Shown piece by piece: positions 1-8,147 of a stretch of 64,000 bases of DNA (the stretch's first letter is position 1; each line of letters begins with the position of its first letter). Under the pieces are notes generated by a model. It ran no database searches, was not told where the DNA came from, and saw only the letters and a list, made by a program, of their open reading frames with translations. The translations under genes and the position numbers were made by a program. Origin of the DNA: Mesorhizobium loti (GTDB lineage: Bacteria > Pseudomonadota > Alphaproteobacteria > Rhizobiales > Rhizobiaceae); the NCBI RefSeq assembly GCF_003148495.1, contig NZ_QGGH01000004.1:434001-498000 (forward strand), written 5' to 3'.

Positions 1-206
1 CCGGTCTTGACGTCTACGAGCACGAGCCGGCTTTGAACGGCAAGCTGCTGAAGCTCGCCGCCAAGAACAAGGTCGTGCTTCTGCCGCATATGGGCTCGGC
101 GACGCTCGAGGGCCGCATCGACATGGGTGAAAAGGTGATCATCAACATCCGCGCCTTCGTCGACGGCCATCGCCCGCCGGACCGCGTGCTGCCGCTCAGA
201 ACTTGA
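1..206 (+). CDS. D-2-hydroxyacid dehydrogenase (glyoxylate/D-glycerate type), 3' end only
   Basis: Only the last ~67 codons lie in the window; the frame is open from base 3 and stops with TGA at 204-206. The translation has the C-terminal part of the NAD-dependent D-2-hydroxyacid dehydrogenase fold, including VYEHEP and LLPHMGSAT, where the His is the catalytic acid/base of the family, and it ends HRPPDRVLPLRT. Family members reduce glyoxylate or hydroxypyruvate, or oxidise D-glycerate, in the cytoplasm. The substrate cannot be fixed from this fragment. The gene is cut by the window edge, not truncated in nature as far as can be seen. Confidence 0.8.
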   Translation, partial: GLDVYEHEPALNGKLLKLAAKNKVVLLPHMGSATLEGRIDMGEKVIINIRAFVDGHRPPDRVLPLRT

Positions 207-211
207 CGCTA

Positions 212-285
212 GAGCATGATCCCGAAAAGTGGAAACCGGTTTTCTCGGACAAACGGAAACCGTTTGTCCAGAGATCATGTTCAAA
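212..285. repeat. Dispersed palindromic intergenic repeat (GCATGATC family)
   Basis: Starts GCATGATCCCGAAAAGTGG and ends near GATCATGT, so the ends are inverted copies. It carries the internal pair GGAAACCGGTTTTC. A related copy lies at 25615-25662 and a partial one at 41930-41966. Such elements are typical of rhizobial intergenic DNA and can fold into an RNA hairpin. Confidence 0.7.
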
Positions 286-307
286 CGAACAGATACAGAT
301 AGAGCCC

Positions 308-326
308 ATCCCGATTCAATCGGGAT
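308..326. other. Perfect 8-bp inverted repeat
   Basis: ATCCCGAT, spacer TCA, ATCGGGAT. It lies between the convergent ends of the dehydrogenase gene and the GNAT gene. It may act as a weak bidirectional terminator, but there is no clear T-tract. Confidence 0.4.
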
Positions 327-379
327 GACAGGTTCTATCGCGGCGCAACATTTTTCTGCCTTGAAACGAAAGGCCAAGC

Positions 380-868
380 TTACGCAAGAGCCTTGCGCAT
401 GGTGATCGAGGTCGCCCTGTCGTAGCCTTCATGCGCCGTCCGTTCGGTCTCGTGAAAACCGAAGCGGGCAAAGACTGCATGGTTTCCGGTCAGCTCGATC
501 CGCGTCTGAAGCTCGATGGCCGCCTTGCCGCGGCTGCGGGCAAGGCCTTCGACCGCCTGCATCAGCCGCCGGCCAATGCCTTGTCCCTGGCAGTCCGGAG
601 CCACGGCGAGCTTGCCGACATAGAATTCCGCGACCCTTTCAAGGGTAAAGACGCAGCCGACGATCCTGTCACCCTCGAGCGCCACGAAGCCGGTCTCCCG
701 CCGCGCCTTGTCCCGCAGGCTGTCGGCGGTCAGCAAGTGGGCCGAGGAGGGCGGGTCGATGACGCCGTCCATCGAGGCGAAGGCACGCATGATCAATGCG
801 AGCACATCGTCCCAACGGTCGAAGCCGGCCACTATCTGTGTGATGGGGACGGCGTCGGTCCGCTCCAC
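380..868 (-). CDS. GNAT-family N-acetyltransferase
   Basis: Predicted 162-aa acetyltransferase that would transfer an acetyl group from acetyl-CoA to an unknown amine. Motif A is clear: VGKLAVAPDCQGQGIG, with the Q-x-x-G-x-G acetyl-CoA pyrophosphate loop. The C-terminal FARFGFHETE matches the usual motif B. I chose the GTG at 868 because it lies 4 nt past the stop of the upstream MoeB-like gene. An upstream TTG at 955 would lengthen the protein but overlap that gene by 83 nt. It is the last gene of a minus-strand run behind recF and the MoeB-like gene. Substrate unknown. Confidence 0.8.
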   Translation of the reverse strand: MERTDAVPITQIVAGFDRWDDVLALIMRAFASMDGVIDPPSSAHLLTADSLRDKARRETGFVALEGDRIVGCVFTLERVAEFYVGKLAVAPDCQGQGIGRRLMQAVEGLARSRGKAAIELQTRIELTGNHAVFARFGFHETERTAHEGYDRATSITMRKALA

Positions 869-872
869 GGGG

Positions 873-1628
873 TCAGTTTCTCTTGTAGCGGATCGTGTCG
901 AAGCGCGCCGCCAACGCATCATAGAGCAGCAGCCGGCCGACCAGCGGTTCGCCAATGCCGGTGACCAGTTTGATCGCCTCCATCGCCTGCAGCGTGCCGA
1001 TGACGCCGGTCAGCGCGCCAAGCACACCGGCTTCGGCACAGGACGGCACCAGGCCCGGCGGTGGCGCTTCGGGAAACAGATCGCGATAGCCTGGGTTGGG
1101 CTTGCCGTCCTTGCTGTCTTCGAATGGCTTCAGCACCGTGACGGAGCCGTCGAAGCGTCCGACGGCGGCATGCACCAGCGGTTTCCCAGCGCTCGCGCAG
1201 GCATCGGCCACCGCATAGCGGGTTTCGAAATTGTCGGAGCCGTCGACGACGATGTCATAGGCGGCGACGAGGGCAGGTGCATTGTCCGGGTTCAGCCGGA
1301 TTGCGTGCGTTTCAACCTTTGTGTTGGGATTGATGCGGGCGATTGCCGCCTTGGCGCTATCGGTTTTCAGCATACCCACAGTGTCGGTGCCGTGAATGAC
1401 CTGACGCTGCAGGTTGGACAGCGAAACGGCGTCATCATCGACCACGCCGAGCGTGCCGACGCCGGCGGCGGCAAGATATTCAAGCACCGGCGCGCCCAGC
1501 CCGCCGGCGCCGATGACCAGCACCCGCGCCTGCTTCAGCCTCTGCTGGCCGGCGCCGCCGATTTCGGGCAGCACGATGTGGCGGGCATAGCGTTCGATCT
1601 CGTCGGCGGTCAGGGCGGCAGCGGTCAT
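873..1628 (-). CDS. HesA/MoeB/ThiF-family adenylyltransferase
   Basis: 251-aa E1-like enzyme that would adenylate the C-terminal glycine of a MoaD/ThiS-type sulfur carrier protein. Visible features are the nucleotide-binding GAGGLG near residue 42, the NLQRQVIH segment, and SDNFETRY. A Cys in VPSCAEAGVLG lies where the E1 active-site cysteine region is found. The two CxxC zinc motifs of classical MoeB are not present, so it is a zinc-less variant and could serve MoaD, ThiS or another carrier. ATG at 1628 is the first Met that fits the family start. It lies downstream of recF and just upstream of the GNAT gene, in the same direction. Confidence 0.8.
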   Translation of the reverse strand: MTAAALTADEIERYARHIVLPEIGGAGQQRLKQARVLVIGAGGLGAPVLEYLAAAGVGTLGVVDDDAVSLSNLQRQVIHGTDTVGMLKTDSAKAAIARINPNTKVETHAIRLNPDNAPALVAAYDIVVDGSDNFETRYAVADACASAGKPLVHAAVGRFDGSVTVLKPFEDSKDGKPNPGYRDLFPEAPPPGLVPSCAEAGVLGALTGVIGTLQAMEAIKLVTGIGEPLVGRLLLYDALAARFDTIRYKRN

Positions 1629-1669
1629 TGCCAGACCATATAGGGACTGAAAAACCTTGTCAGGAGCTA

Positions 1670-1718
1670 ATGCATGTCGCCCAAATGTGTGAAGCGGTTT
1701 TGGGCCAACGACCTGCAT
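1670..1718. repeat. Dispersed palindromic repeat (ATGCATGTCG family)
   Basis: Left end ATGCATGTCG, right end CGACCTGCAT, with GCGGTTTTGGG inside. It is related to copies at 10365-10409, 26548-26595 and 52168-52215. It fills the gap between recF and the MoeB-like gene and may limit transcription between them. Confidence 0.75.
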
Positions 1719-1723
1719 AAGAT

Positions 1724-2863
1724 CTAGATCGTTGGCCCAATCACGCCGTGGTCGACGGTCAGGAACTGCGCACGCCCCTTGAGACTGGAAAACAGCGCTG
1801 CATCGGTTCCGGTCATGAACGCTTGGCAGTTCAGTTCTTCCAGGATGGAAAACAGCGCCGCGCGCCGCCCGCTATCGAGATGCGCGGCGATCTCGTCGAG
1901 CAACAGGATCGGCGTCATGCCCGACATTTCACCGGTCAGCCGGGCATGCGACAGCACGATGCCGACCAGCAGCGCCTTTTGCTCGCCTGTCGAACAAAGC
2001 TCGGCCGGCATCGCCTTGGGACGGTGCCGAACCACCAGGTCCGAACGGTGCGGTCCCTCGAGCGTGCGTCCGGCGGCACGATCGCGGTCACGGCCCTCGA
2101 TAAGCGTCCGGCGGAAGCGCTCCTCGACATCGACCGCCGGCGCGGTGGCAATTTCGGCTTCCAGGTCTCCCGAAAGGCCGATATCGGCCTGCGGAAATGG
2201 TCCCGTGTCGGGCAGCCTGTCGATCATGGCGGCCAGAAGGCGCACCATCTCGGCTCGCGCCGCGGCGATCGCCACACCGGTTTCGGCCATCTGCGTCTCG
2301 ATCGCGTCGAACCAACGGTCGTCCCGGGAGCCTTCGGTAAGCAGGCGATTACGGCCGCGCATCGCCTTCTCGTAGTCGATCGCACGTTGCCCGTGGCCGG
2401 GGTCGATCGCCAGCACCAGCCGGTCGAGAAAGCGGCGGCGATCTGCGGCCGGCCCGGTGAACAACGCGTCCATCGCCGGCGTCAGCCAGACCACGCGCAG
2501 CCATTCCAGCATGTCCTCGGCCGAACGCGCCGAAGCGCCGTTGATGCGCACCCGCCTGCCGCCTTCGCCGGCGGTGTCGCCGCCGGCAATGCCCGTTCCG
2601 ATCTCGACCTGGCCGTCAGGTCCGTCGAGCTGGGCATGCAGCGCAAAGCCGCCGTCGCCACCTTCGCGCGCGACATCAGCGTAGGGGGCGCGGCGCAAGC
2701 CACGCCCCGGTGTCAAAAAGGAGATCGCTTCGAGGAGATTGGTCTTGCCGGCACCGTTGTCGCCGGAAAAAACCACGGCACCTGGCGCCAGATCGATCGT
2801 CAGCGCCGCATAGTTGCGGAAATTAGTAAGTGTTAGCTTACTTATATGGTTCTGTATCGGCAA
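1724..2863 (-). CDS. recF: DNA replication and repair protein RecF
   Basis: 379-aa SMC-like ATPase that binds gapped DNA and helps load RecA through RecFOR. The Walker A motif GDNGAGKTN spans residues 34-42, the ABC-type signature region is STGEQKALLVG, and the Walker B motif is LLLDEI at 320-325. Length is normal for the family. The likely start is TTG at 2863: an in-frame TAG lies just upstream and no ATG occurs before the conserved LTNFRNY. An AGGCGGA-like ribosome site precedes it. It lies downstream of dnaA and dnaN in the classic order, but a repeat-filled gap separates it from dnaN. Confidence 0.95.
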   Translation of the reverse strand: MPIQNHISKLTLTNFRNYAALTIDLAPGAVVFSGDNGAGKTNLLEAISFLTPGRGLRRAPYADVAREGGDGGFALHAQLDGPDGQVEIGTGIAGGDTAGEGGRRVRINGASARSAEDMLEWLRVVWLTPAMDALFTGPAADRRRFLDRLVLAIDPGHGQRAIDYEKAMRGRNRLLTEGSRDDRWFDAIETQMAETGVAIAAARAEMVRLLAAMIDRLPDTGPFPQADIGLSGDLEAEIATAPAVDVEERFRRTLIEGRDRDRAAGRTLEGPHRSDLVVRHRPKAMPAELCSTGEQKALLVGIVLSHARLTGEMSGMTPILLLDEIAAHLDSGRRAALFSILEELNCQAFMTGTDAALFSSLKGRAQFLTVDHGVIGPTI

Positions 2864-2875
2864 CCGCTATCCGCC

Positions 2876-3002
2876 TATAGAGCGGTCCATCGTTTCACGG
2901 AAACGCAGAACCGCTCTATCTCTTTGTTTTAACGCAATTCCCAAGGGAAAGCGCTATGCGCTTTTCCCGGGAAAACCACTTCACACTTTTCCTGGAATAG
3001 CT
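2876..3002. repeat. Palindromic intergenic repeat (AGAGCGGT family)
   Basis: TAGAGCGGT at 2878-2886 pairs with ACCGCTCTA at 2910-2918. The rest carries TTTGTTTTAACGCAATTCC and AAACCACTTCACACTTTTCC, a known composite rhizobial repeat layout. It occupies most of the 209-nt gap between recF and dnaN. The rest of the gap (3003-3072) shows nothing else recognisable. Confidence 0.7.
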
Positions 3003-3072
3003 CTGGAAGTTGCCGCAATCATCATTCTTGCCGCCGCTCCGCTACAAGACCGAATTGCTGACACCGCGTCGG

Positions 3073-4191
3073 CTACACCCGCATCGGCATCAGCACATAG
3101 AGTGCGGTCTCGTCGGCCATGTCGTGGATCAGCGTCGGCGAACCGGCATCGGCCAGCATGAACTTGGCCTCCGTGCCGGTCAGCTGCGCGGCAACGTCGA
3201 GCAGGTACTTGGCGTTGAAGCCGATCTCGATCGGGTCCGATGAATAATCCGCCGCCAGCTCCTCGGTGGCGCTGCCCGAATCCGGATTGTTGACCGCAAG
3301 CGTCACCTGACCCTCGCTGATCGACAGCTTCACCGCGCGGCCGCGTTCGGAAGAGATGGTCGAGACGCGATCGACGGCAGCAGCGAAGCTCTGCCGGTCG
3401 ATGATCAGCTTCTTGTCGTTGCCTGTCGGAATGACCCGCTGATAATCGGGGAAGGTGCCGTCGATCAGCTTCGAGGTCAAAACCACGCTGCCGATGGTGA
3501 AGCGGATCTTGGTGTCCGACAGTTCGGTGGTGACCGCAACATCCGGATCGTCGACCAGCTTCTGCAACTCGCTCACCGTCTTGCGCGGAATGATGATGCC
3601 CGGCATGCCCTCGGAACCCGCCGGTGCGTCGATCTCGGCGCGCGCCAGACGGTGGCCGTCGGTCGCCACCGAGCGCAGCTTCAGCTTGCCGCCGACCTCA
3701 TGCGTGTGCAGGTAGATGCCGTTCAGGTAATAGCGCGTCTCCTCAGTGGAGATGGCGAACTGGGTCTTCTCGATCAGGCCTCTCAGGGCAACCGAGTCGA
3801 GACGGAAGATGTGTGAGAAGGATCCGGCCGAAAGTTCCGGGAAGTCGGATTGTGGCAGGCACTGAAGGCGGAAGCTCGAGCGGCCTGACGTCACCGTCAT
3901 GGCGTTGCCGTCCTCGTCCGTCTTCAGCATCACCTCGGCGCCATCGGCGAGCTTGCGCACGATGTCGTAGAGCAGATGTGCCGGAACCGTCGTCGCCCCG
4001 CCGCGCTCCACCTTGGCGGGCGTCGCTTCCGTCACCTCGAGGTCGAGGTCGGTCGCCTTCATCTCAAGGCTGGCGCCCTCGGCGCTGAGCAGCACGTTGG
4101 ACAGGATCGGTATGGTGTTGCGCCGCTCGACCACACGGTGGACGTGGTTGAGCGACTTCAGGAGATTTGACCGTTCCAGGATAACACGCAT
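3073..4191 (-). CDS. dnaN: DNA polymerase III beta subunit (sliding clamp)
   Basis: 372-aa beta clamp, the usual length. It dimerises into a ring on DNA and tethers polymerase III and repair enzymes. The start MRVILERSNLLKSLNHVHR at ATG 4191 matches the conserved N-terminus of alphaproteobacterial DnaN. The end, ETALYVLMPMRV, matches the conserved C-terminal P-M-R motif. It lies between dnaA and recF on the same strand, 301 nt after dnaA, so it probably also has its own promoter in that gap. Confidence 0.96.
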   Translation of the reverse strand: MRVILERSNLLKSLNHVHRVVERRNTIPILSNVLLSAEGASLEMKATDLDLEVTEATPAKVERGGATTVPAHLLYDIVRKLADGAEVMLKTDEDGNAMTVTSGRSSFRLQCLPQSDFPELSAGSFSHIFRLDSVALRGLIEKTQFAISTEETRYYLNGIYLHTHEVGGKLKLRSVATDGHRLARAEIDAPAGSEGMPGIIIPRKTVSELQKLVDDPDVAVTTELSDTKIRFTIGSVVLTSKLIDGTFPDYQRVIPTGNDKKLIIDRQSFAAAVDRVSTISSERGRAVKLSISEGQVTLAVNNPDSGSATEELAADYSSDPIEIGFNAKYLLDVAAQLTGTEAKFMLADAGSPTLIHDMADETALYVLMPMRV

Positions 4192-4492
4192 GACGAAACA
4201 GGCTCGCTTGAATGAATGACGGGTCACCAGTGGGCGGCGCCCCGCGAAAGGTCTGAACAGGCTCAGAATCTGCGTAAACTGACAGTAAAAAACCAGCAAA
4301 CGCAAGCCCGCGCCACCGGTTCGGGCAGGCTACGCGGGCTTTCTGGGGATAAAGGGCAAGAAGTCCGCGAGCCGGTGTCGTAAAACCGAAATCCGGGCCG
4401 CTTCCAGGCGGCGCCACGAGCCCATCCCAGGCCCCGGGCCGCACTGGCAAGCCATTGAATTCCGGTGTTGTTCCGGTTCGCCCCCGGTCCCG
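4192..4492. other. dnaA-dnaN intergenic region (301 nt)
   Basis: No gene was found here. The region should hold the dnaN leader. It has a GC-rich segment with inverted GCCCGCG/CGCGGGC words around 4308-4340 that could fold as a hairpin after dnaA. No exact DnaA box or convincing sigma70 promoter was found by eye. Confidence 0.4.
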
Positions 4493-6037
4493 TCAGGCCT
4501 GGTCGTTGATCAACCGCCTCAAGAGCTCGAGTTCCTGCGCCAGCGTGTTGTCGTTGCCGGAAAGGTCCTCGATCTTGCGCACGGCATGCAGCACCGTGGT
4601 GTGATCGCGCCCGCCGAAACGCCGTCCGATCTCGGGCAGCGAGCGCGGTGTCATCACCTTTGACAGGTACATGGCGACCTGCCGCGGCTTGACGATGGTG
4701 CGCGTGCGCCGGTTGGACAGCAATTCGGTCTTCGACACATTGTAGTGGCGCGCGACGATGCGCTGGATGTCCTCGATACGGACCCGTTTCGGCTCGCCGG
4801 TACGATAGATGTGGCCGAGGATCTCGTCGATCCGGTCGATGGTGATCTGCGGCTCGAAGGATTGACGGAACAGCAGCTGGTTGAAGGCGCCTTCCAGTTC
4901 GCGTCCGCTGCCGGTCACGGTGCGTGCGACGTGATTGAGGATCTCTTCCGAAATGTTCAGCGACGCGTCATCGACCCTGGCGGTGGCAAGGCGCAATTTG
5001 AGCATGCCAAGGCGCATGGCGAAATCGGGCGCCGACATTTCGAGCGCGACACCACCATTGAGGCGCGAACGGACCCGCGGTTCGAGCGATTCCAGTTCCG
5101 ACGGCGGCCGGTCGGCGGCGACGACAACCTGCTTGGCGCTGTCGAGCAACATGTTGATCAGGTGGCAGAATTCATGCTGGATCGACTTGCCCTGCAGGAA
5201 CTGCATGTCGTCGATGATGAGCAGGTCGATGTCGCGCAGCTGTTCCTTGAGCGTCAGCGCGTTGTTGTCACGGATCGCGGTGGCAAAGCGCCACATGAAA
5301 TACTCGGCCGTGAGATAGACGACGCGCGACTTGGGGTTCTGCTTCAGCGATTCCGCGGCGATGGCCTGCAACAAATGTGTCTTGCCGAGCCCGACGGTTG
5401 CATGAAGGAAAAGCGGGTTGAAGCGCACCGCGCTCGATTGCGATTCCGCCACTGCCTTGGCTGCGGCGAAGGCCACCCGGTTCGACGGTCCCTCGATGAA
5501 GGAGCCGAACGTGTAGCGCGGATCAAGCGGTGACCCCAGCACATTGTGGCGGAATTCGCTCTCGACCGGTGTGCCCGGACGCGGAGCCGGTGCACGCTCT
5601 GTCCGGCCGGGGCTGACGGTCCCGGCGGCAAGCACCGTCTGCGTCTGCCGAGTCATCTTGCGTGCCGGCACCACCTCCGGCTCGGCCTGGCTGCGTCCCT
5701 GGCGGGTTGCCGTGCGCACGACGATGTCGATCTTGAGGAGATCGGGATCCTCCTGCTTCCACAACTCGGAGATGAGGTCGAGATAGTGGCCGTTGATCCA
5801 TGAGCGCAGGAAGGCGGTGGGCACCGAGATGCGGACAATGCCCTTGGAAGCCTCCGCGACCTTCATGCGGCCAAACCAGCTCGAATAGACTTCGGTTCCC
5901 AGGCGCGCCTTCAACTGGGTCCTGACCCGGTCGAATTTCTGTTCCGCGTCGCTGGAGACCGCCATGTCGTTTGCTCCGATCAAAGTTCCAGGAAATGGGA
6001 GGTCGCCCGTAAGTTCCCTTTCGATGCCGCTCTGCAT
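4493..6037 (-). CDS. dnaA: Chromosomal replication initiator protein DnaA
   Basis: 514-aa AAA+ initiator that binds DnaA boxes and opens oriC. Domain I is at about 30-110, followed by a variable linker. Walker A (GLGKTH) is at 216-221 and Walker B (LLIIDD) near 272-277. The domain IV signature GGRDHTTVLHAVRKIE is present near the C-terminus. ATG 6037 (MQSGIEREL) has a good AAGGAAAAG ribosome site. A second in-frame ATG at 6160 would add 41 residues and cannot be excluded. An 855-nt gap with DnaA-box-like sequences lies upstream, which fits autoregulation. Confidence 0.96.
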   Translation of the reverse strand: MQSGIERELTGDLPFPGTLIGANDMAVSSDAEQKFDRVRTQLKARLGTEVYSSWFGRMKVAEASKGIVRISVPTAFLRSWINGHYLDLISELWKQEDPDLLKIDIVVRTATRQGRSQAEPEVVPARKMTRQTQTVLAAGTVSPGRTERAPAPRPGTPVESEFRHNVLGSPLDPRYTFGSFIEGPSNRVAFAAAKAVAESQSSAVRFNPLFLHATVGLGKTHLLQAIAAESLKQNPKSRVVYLTAEYFMWRFATAIRDNNALTLKEQLRDIDLLIIDDMQFLQGKSIQHEFCHLINMLLDSAKQVVVAADRPPSELESLEPRVRSRLNGGVALEMSAPDFAMRLGMLKLRLATARVDDASLNISEEILNHVARTVTGSGRELEGAFNQLLFRQSFEPQITIDRIDEILGHIYRTGEPKRVRIEDIQRIVARHYNVSKTELLSNRRTRTIVKPRQVAMYLSKVMTPRSLPEIGRRFGGRDHTTVLHAVRKIEDLSGNDNTLAQELELLRRLINDQA

Positions 6038-6836
6038 GATCTTTTCCTTGTCCTTCCGTACCTGTTTTTCCACCGGGGATGCGCCTCCTGCATCCGGTTC
6101 CGGCGACTGCGTCTTTGCTACGACGTCCGCTGCCGCCGCCGGCAGATGAACGTCGCCCATTATCGAGGGGAACCGGTGCCGGCCCATGGAAGCCAGTCCG
6201 CGTTGGGTATGTCAGGGCAATACAACACCGTCCGGCGAAAAGAGCGCCGGCGCGCCATCTACCTGCCATGTCTAGTTACGCCAGTCCCCTACCGTGTCGA
6301 AAAAAGACAAACCAAATCGGTCCGCGGACTTGATCCGCGTTGCAAATCCCGCCAATTTAAGCTGGCCGATTCAGGCTGGGTGTAAGGCCCAGAGCCCGTC
6401 CCTTTCGATAGATCGACATTACCGAAATCGCTGTGGATAGGGCAAGGCCACGTCTAACGGATTTTTAAGGAATCTGGTTACTGGAGGCGGGTTCGAGTGG
6501 CGTGCCGCAACGGCACATTTTAACAAAGCCATTGTGATTCAAACCCTTTTCCGGCGAATATGAAAAACTGGGCGCTTAGAGAAATATTCTGAAATATTTC
6601 GCTTGACAGCTACTTGTCCCCCATCGGGTTGGCCCGGTGTGGACAAGCTGTGGATCACCGTCTGTAAGTGTCTGAAAAATATAGGCTATTTCTGATAGCT
6701 AAGAATCTTTAAGCCAGCCCTTTTCAAGCATGCCGGCCAACAGCAGGCATGCATATGCCGGCAAAGTATTCTCAATCGTGAAATCCGCACAAGACGCCGT
6801 TTCCGGACATTCTTTTTAAGTGCTTGCCGGCAAACG
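6038..6836. promoter_or_regulatory. dnaA: dnaA upstream region with DnaA-box-like sites
   Basis: No convincing gene in this gap. Three 9-mers each differ by one base from the DnaA box TTATCCACA, read on the minus strand: 6432-6440 (CTATCCACA), 6638-6646 (TTGTCCACA) and 6649-6657 (TGATCCACA). The last two are 2 nt apart. An AT-rich inverted repeat, GAAATATT/AATATTTC, lies at 6581-6600. This fits a DnaA-autoregulated promoter. An origin role is possible but less likely, because rhizobial chromosomal origins are generally near hemE (from memory). Confidence 0.5.
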
Positions 6837-6863
6837 AAAAAACCCGGCACAAACGGCCGGGTT
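6837..6863 (-). terminator. Rho-independent terminator of rpsT
   Basis: On the minus strand, AACCCGGC and GCCGGGTT form an 8-bp stem with a 7-nt loop, followed by a run of six T. It lies 30 nt past the rpsT stop. Confidence 0.85.
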
Positions 6864-6892
6864 CGAAAGAACGTCAGTCTAGGGAAGTTATA

Positions 6893-7159
6893 TTAGGCCG
6901 AGAGAACTTTGACCCGCTGGGCCAGTCGCGACACCTTGCGGGACGCTGTGTTCTTGTGGATCACGCCCTTGGTTGCGGCGCGCATCAATTCCGGCTCCGC
7001 GATCTTGAAGGCAGCCTGTGCGGCAGCCTTGTCACCGGAGGCAAGTGCCTCTTCGACCTGGCGGATATAGGTGCGGACGCGCGAGCGGCGGTTCTTGTTG
7101 ATCGCTGCGCGGCGGACGATCTTGCGCGTTGCCTTTTTGGCCGAGGATGTATTGGCCAT
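6893..7159 (-). CDS. rpsT: 30S ribosomal protein S20
   Basis: 88-aa basic protein of the normal S20 length. It binds 16S rRNA in the body of the small subunit. The N-terminus MANTSSAKKATRKIVRR and the VIHKNTASRKVSRL segment are typical. The start ATG 7159 is preceded by AGAGAGG. It is a single gene with its own terminator, placed upstream of dnaA as is common in Rhizobiales. Confidence 0.97.
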   Translation of the reverse strand: MANTSSAKKATRKIVRRAAINKNRRSRVRTYIRQVEEALASGDKAAAQAAFKIAEPELMRAATKGVIHKNTASRKVSRLAQRVKVLSA

Positions 7160-7342
7160 GATGCCTCTCTTCTGATCTGGTCGGCCGCATGCGGGATGCC
7201 GCAGGGCGCAAAAAACAAACGGGCAGCCACGGGGCCGCCTCGGTTGGTGGGGCTTATAGTTCAGCTTTTCCGGCGCGTCAACGCTGCCTGGCCTTCTTTT
7301 TGGCGGCCAACAGCCATCTTCTTCGCAGCTAAAGGATTGGCG

Positions 7343-8116
7343 TCAGCGGTTGGTGAAATTCGGCTTCCGCTTCTCGGCAAAGGCCGCCATGCCTTCCTTC
7401 TGATCGTCCAGTGCAAACAGCGAGTGAAACAGCCGGCGCTCGAACCGCAATCCCTCGGCAAGCGTCGTCTCGAAGGCGCGGTTGACTGCCTCCTTTGCCA
7501 TCATCACCGATGGCAGCGAGAAAGCGGCGATCTTGGCTGCCGCCTTCAGAGCCTCCTCGACTAGGTCACTGGCAGGCACGACCCGCGACACCAGGCCCGA
7601 ACGCTCGGCTTCGGCGGCATCCATCATCCGCCCGGTCAGGCACATGTCCATCGCCTTCGACTTGCCGACGAAGCGGGTCAGCCGTTGCGACCCGCCCATG
7701 CCTGGAATGACACCAAGAGTGATCTCGGGCTGGCCGAATTTGGCCGTGTCGGCGGCTATGATGAAATCGCACATCATCGCTAGCTCGCAGCCGCCGCCGA
7801 GTGCATAGCCCGCCACCGCCGCGATAATTGGCTTTCGCGCCCGCGTAAGCTCCTCCCAGCCGACGAAGAAGTCTTGGGCGTAGGCGTCCGCATAGGAGAT
7901 GGACTGCATCTCCTTGATGTCGGCGCCGGCGGCGAAAGCCTTTTCGGAACCGGTGATGACCATGGCGCCGATGCCGGCATCGGCGCCAAAAGCGTTCACG
8001 GCTGCGATCAGTTCGGTCAGTATCTGGGAGTTCAGCGCGTTGAGCGCCTGCGGCCTATTCAGCGTGATCAGTCCGACCTTGCCGTGCGTCTCGGTGATGA
8101 TCGTCTCATAGGCCAT
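7343..8116 (-). CDS. Enoyl-CoA hydratase
   Basis: 257-aa crotonase-fold enzyme that hydrates trans-2-enoyl-CoA to 3-hydroxyacyl-CoA in beta-oxidation. Both catalytic glutamates are present, in GGGCELAMMCD and GQPEITLGVIPG, as is the oxyanion-hole loop AFAAGADIKEM. The ATG at 8116 gives the standard length. The gene starts 31 nt after the mutM stop, so it is probably cotranscribed with deoB and mutM. It is a useful contrast to the crotonase at 62700-63449, which has lost both glutamates. Confidence 0.93.
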   Translation of the reverse strand: MAYETIITETHGKVGLITLNRPQALNALNSQILTELIAAVNAFGADAGIGAMVITGSEKAFAAGADIKEMQSISYADAYAQDFFVGWEELTRARKPIIAAVAGYALGGGCELAMMCDFIIAADTAKFGQPEITLGVIPGMGGSQRLTRFVGKSKAMDMCLTGRMMDAAEAERSGLVSRVVPASDLVEEALKAAAKIAAFSLPSVMMAKEAVNRAFETTLAEGLRFERRLFHSLFALDDQKEGMAAFAEKRKPNFTNR

Positions 8117-8147
8117 GGCTGCTTCTCCTCGCTCGCGCTCGTCTGAC

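Noticed and set aside
708..1643. Long plus-strand ORF antisense to the MoeB-like gene
   Set aside because: No recognisable domain; it is the GC-rich antisense shadow of a clearly coding minus-strand gene.
6079..6385. Small plus-strand ORFs in the dnaA upstream gap
   Set aside because: No good ribosome site, no family resemblance and composition biased to Arg/Pro; treated as non-coding.
6603..6608. TTGACA as a -35 element upstream of dnaA
   Set aside because: It points away from dnaA and rpsT, and no matching -10 was found.
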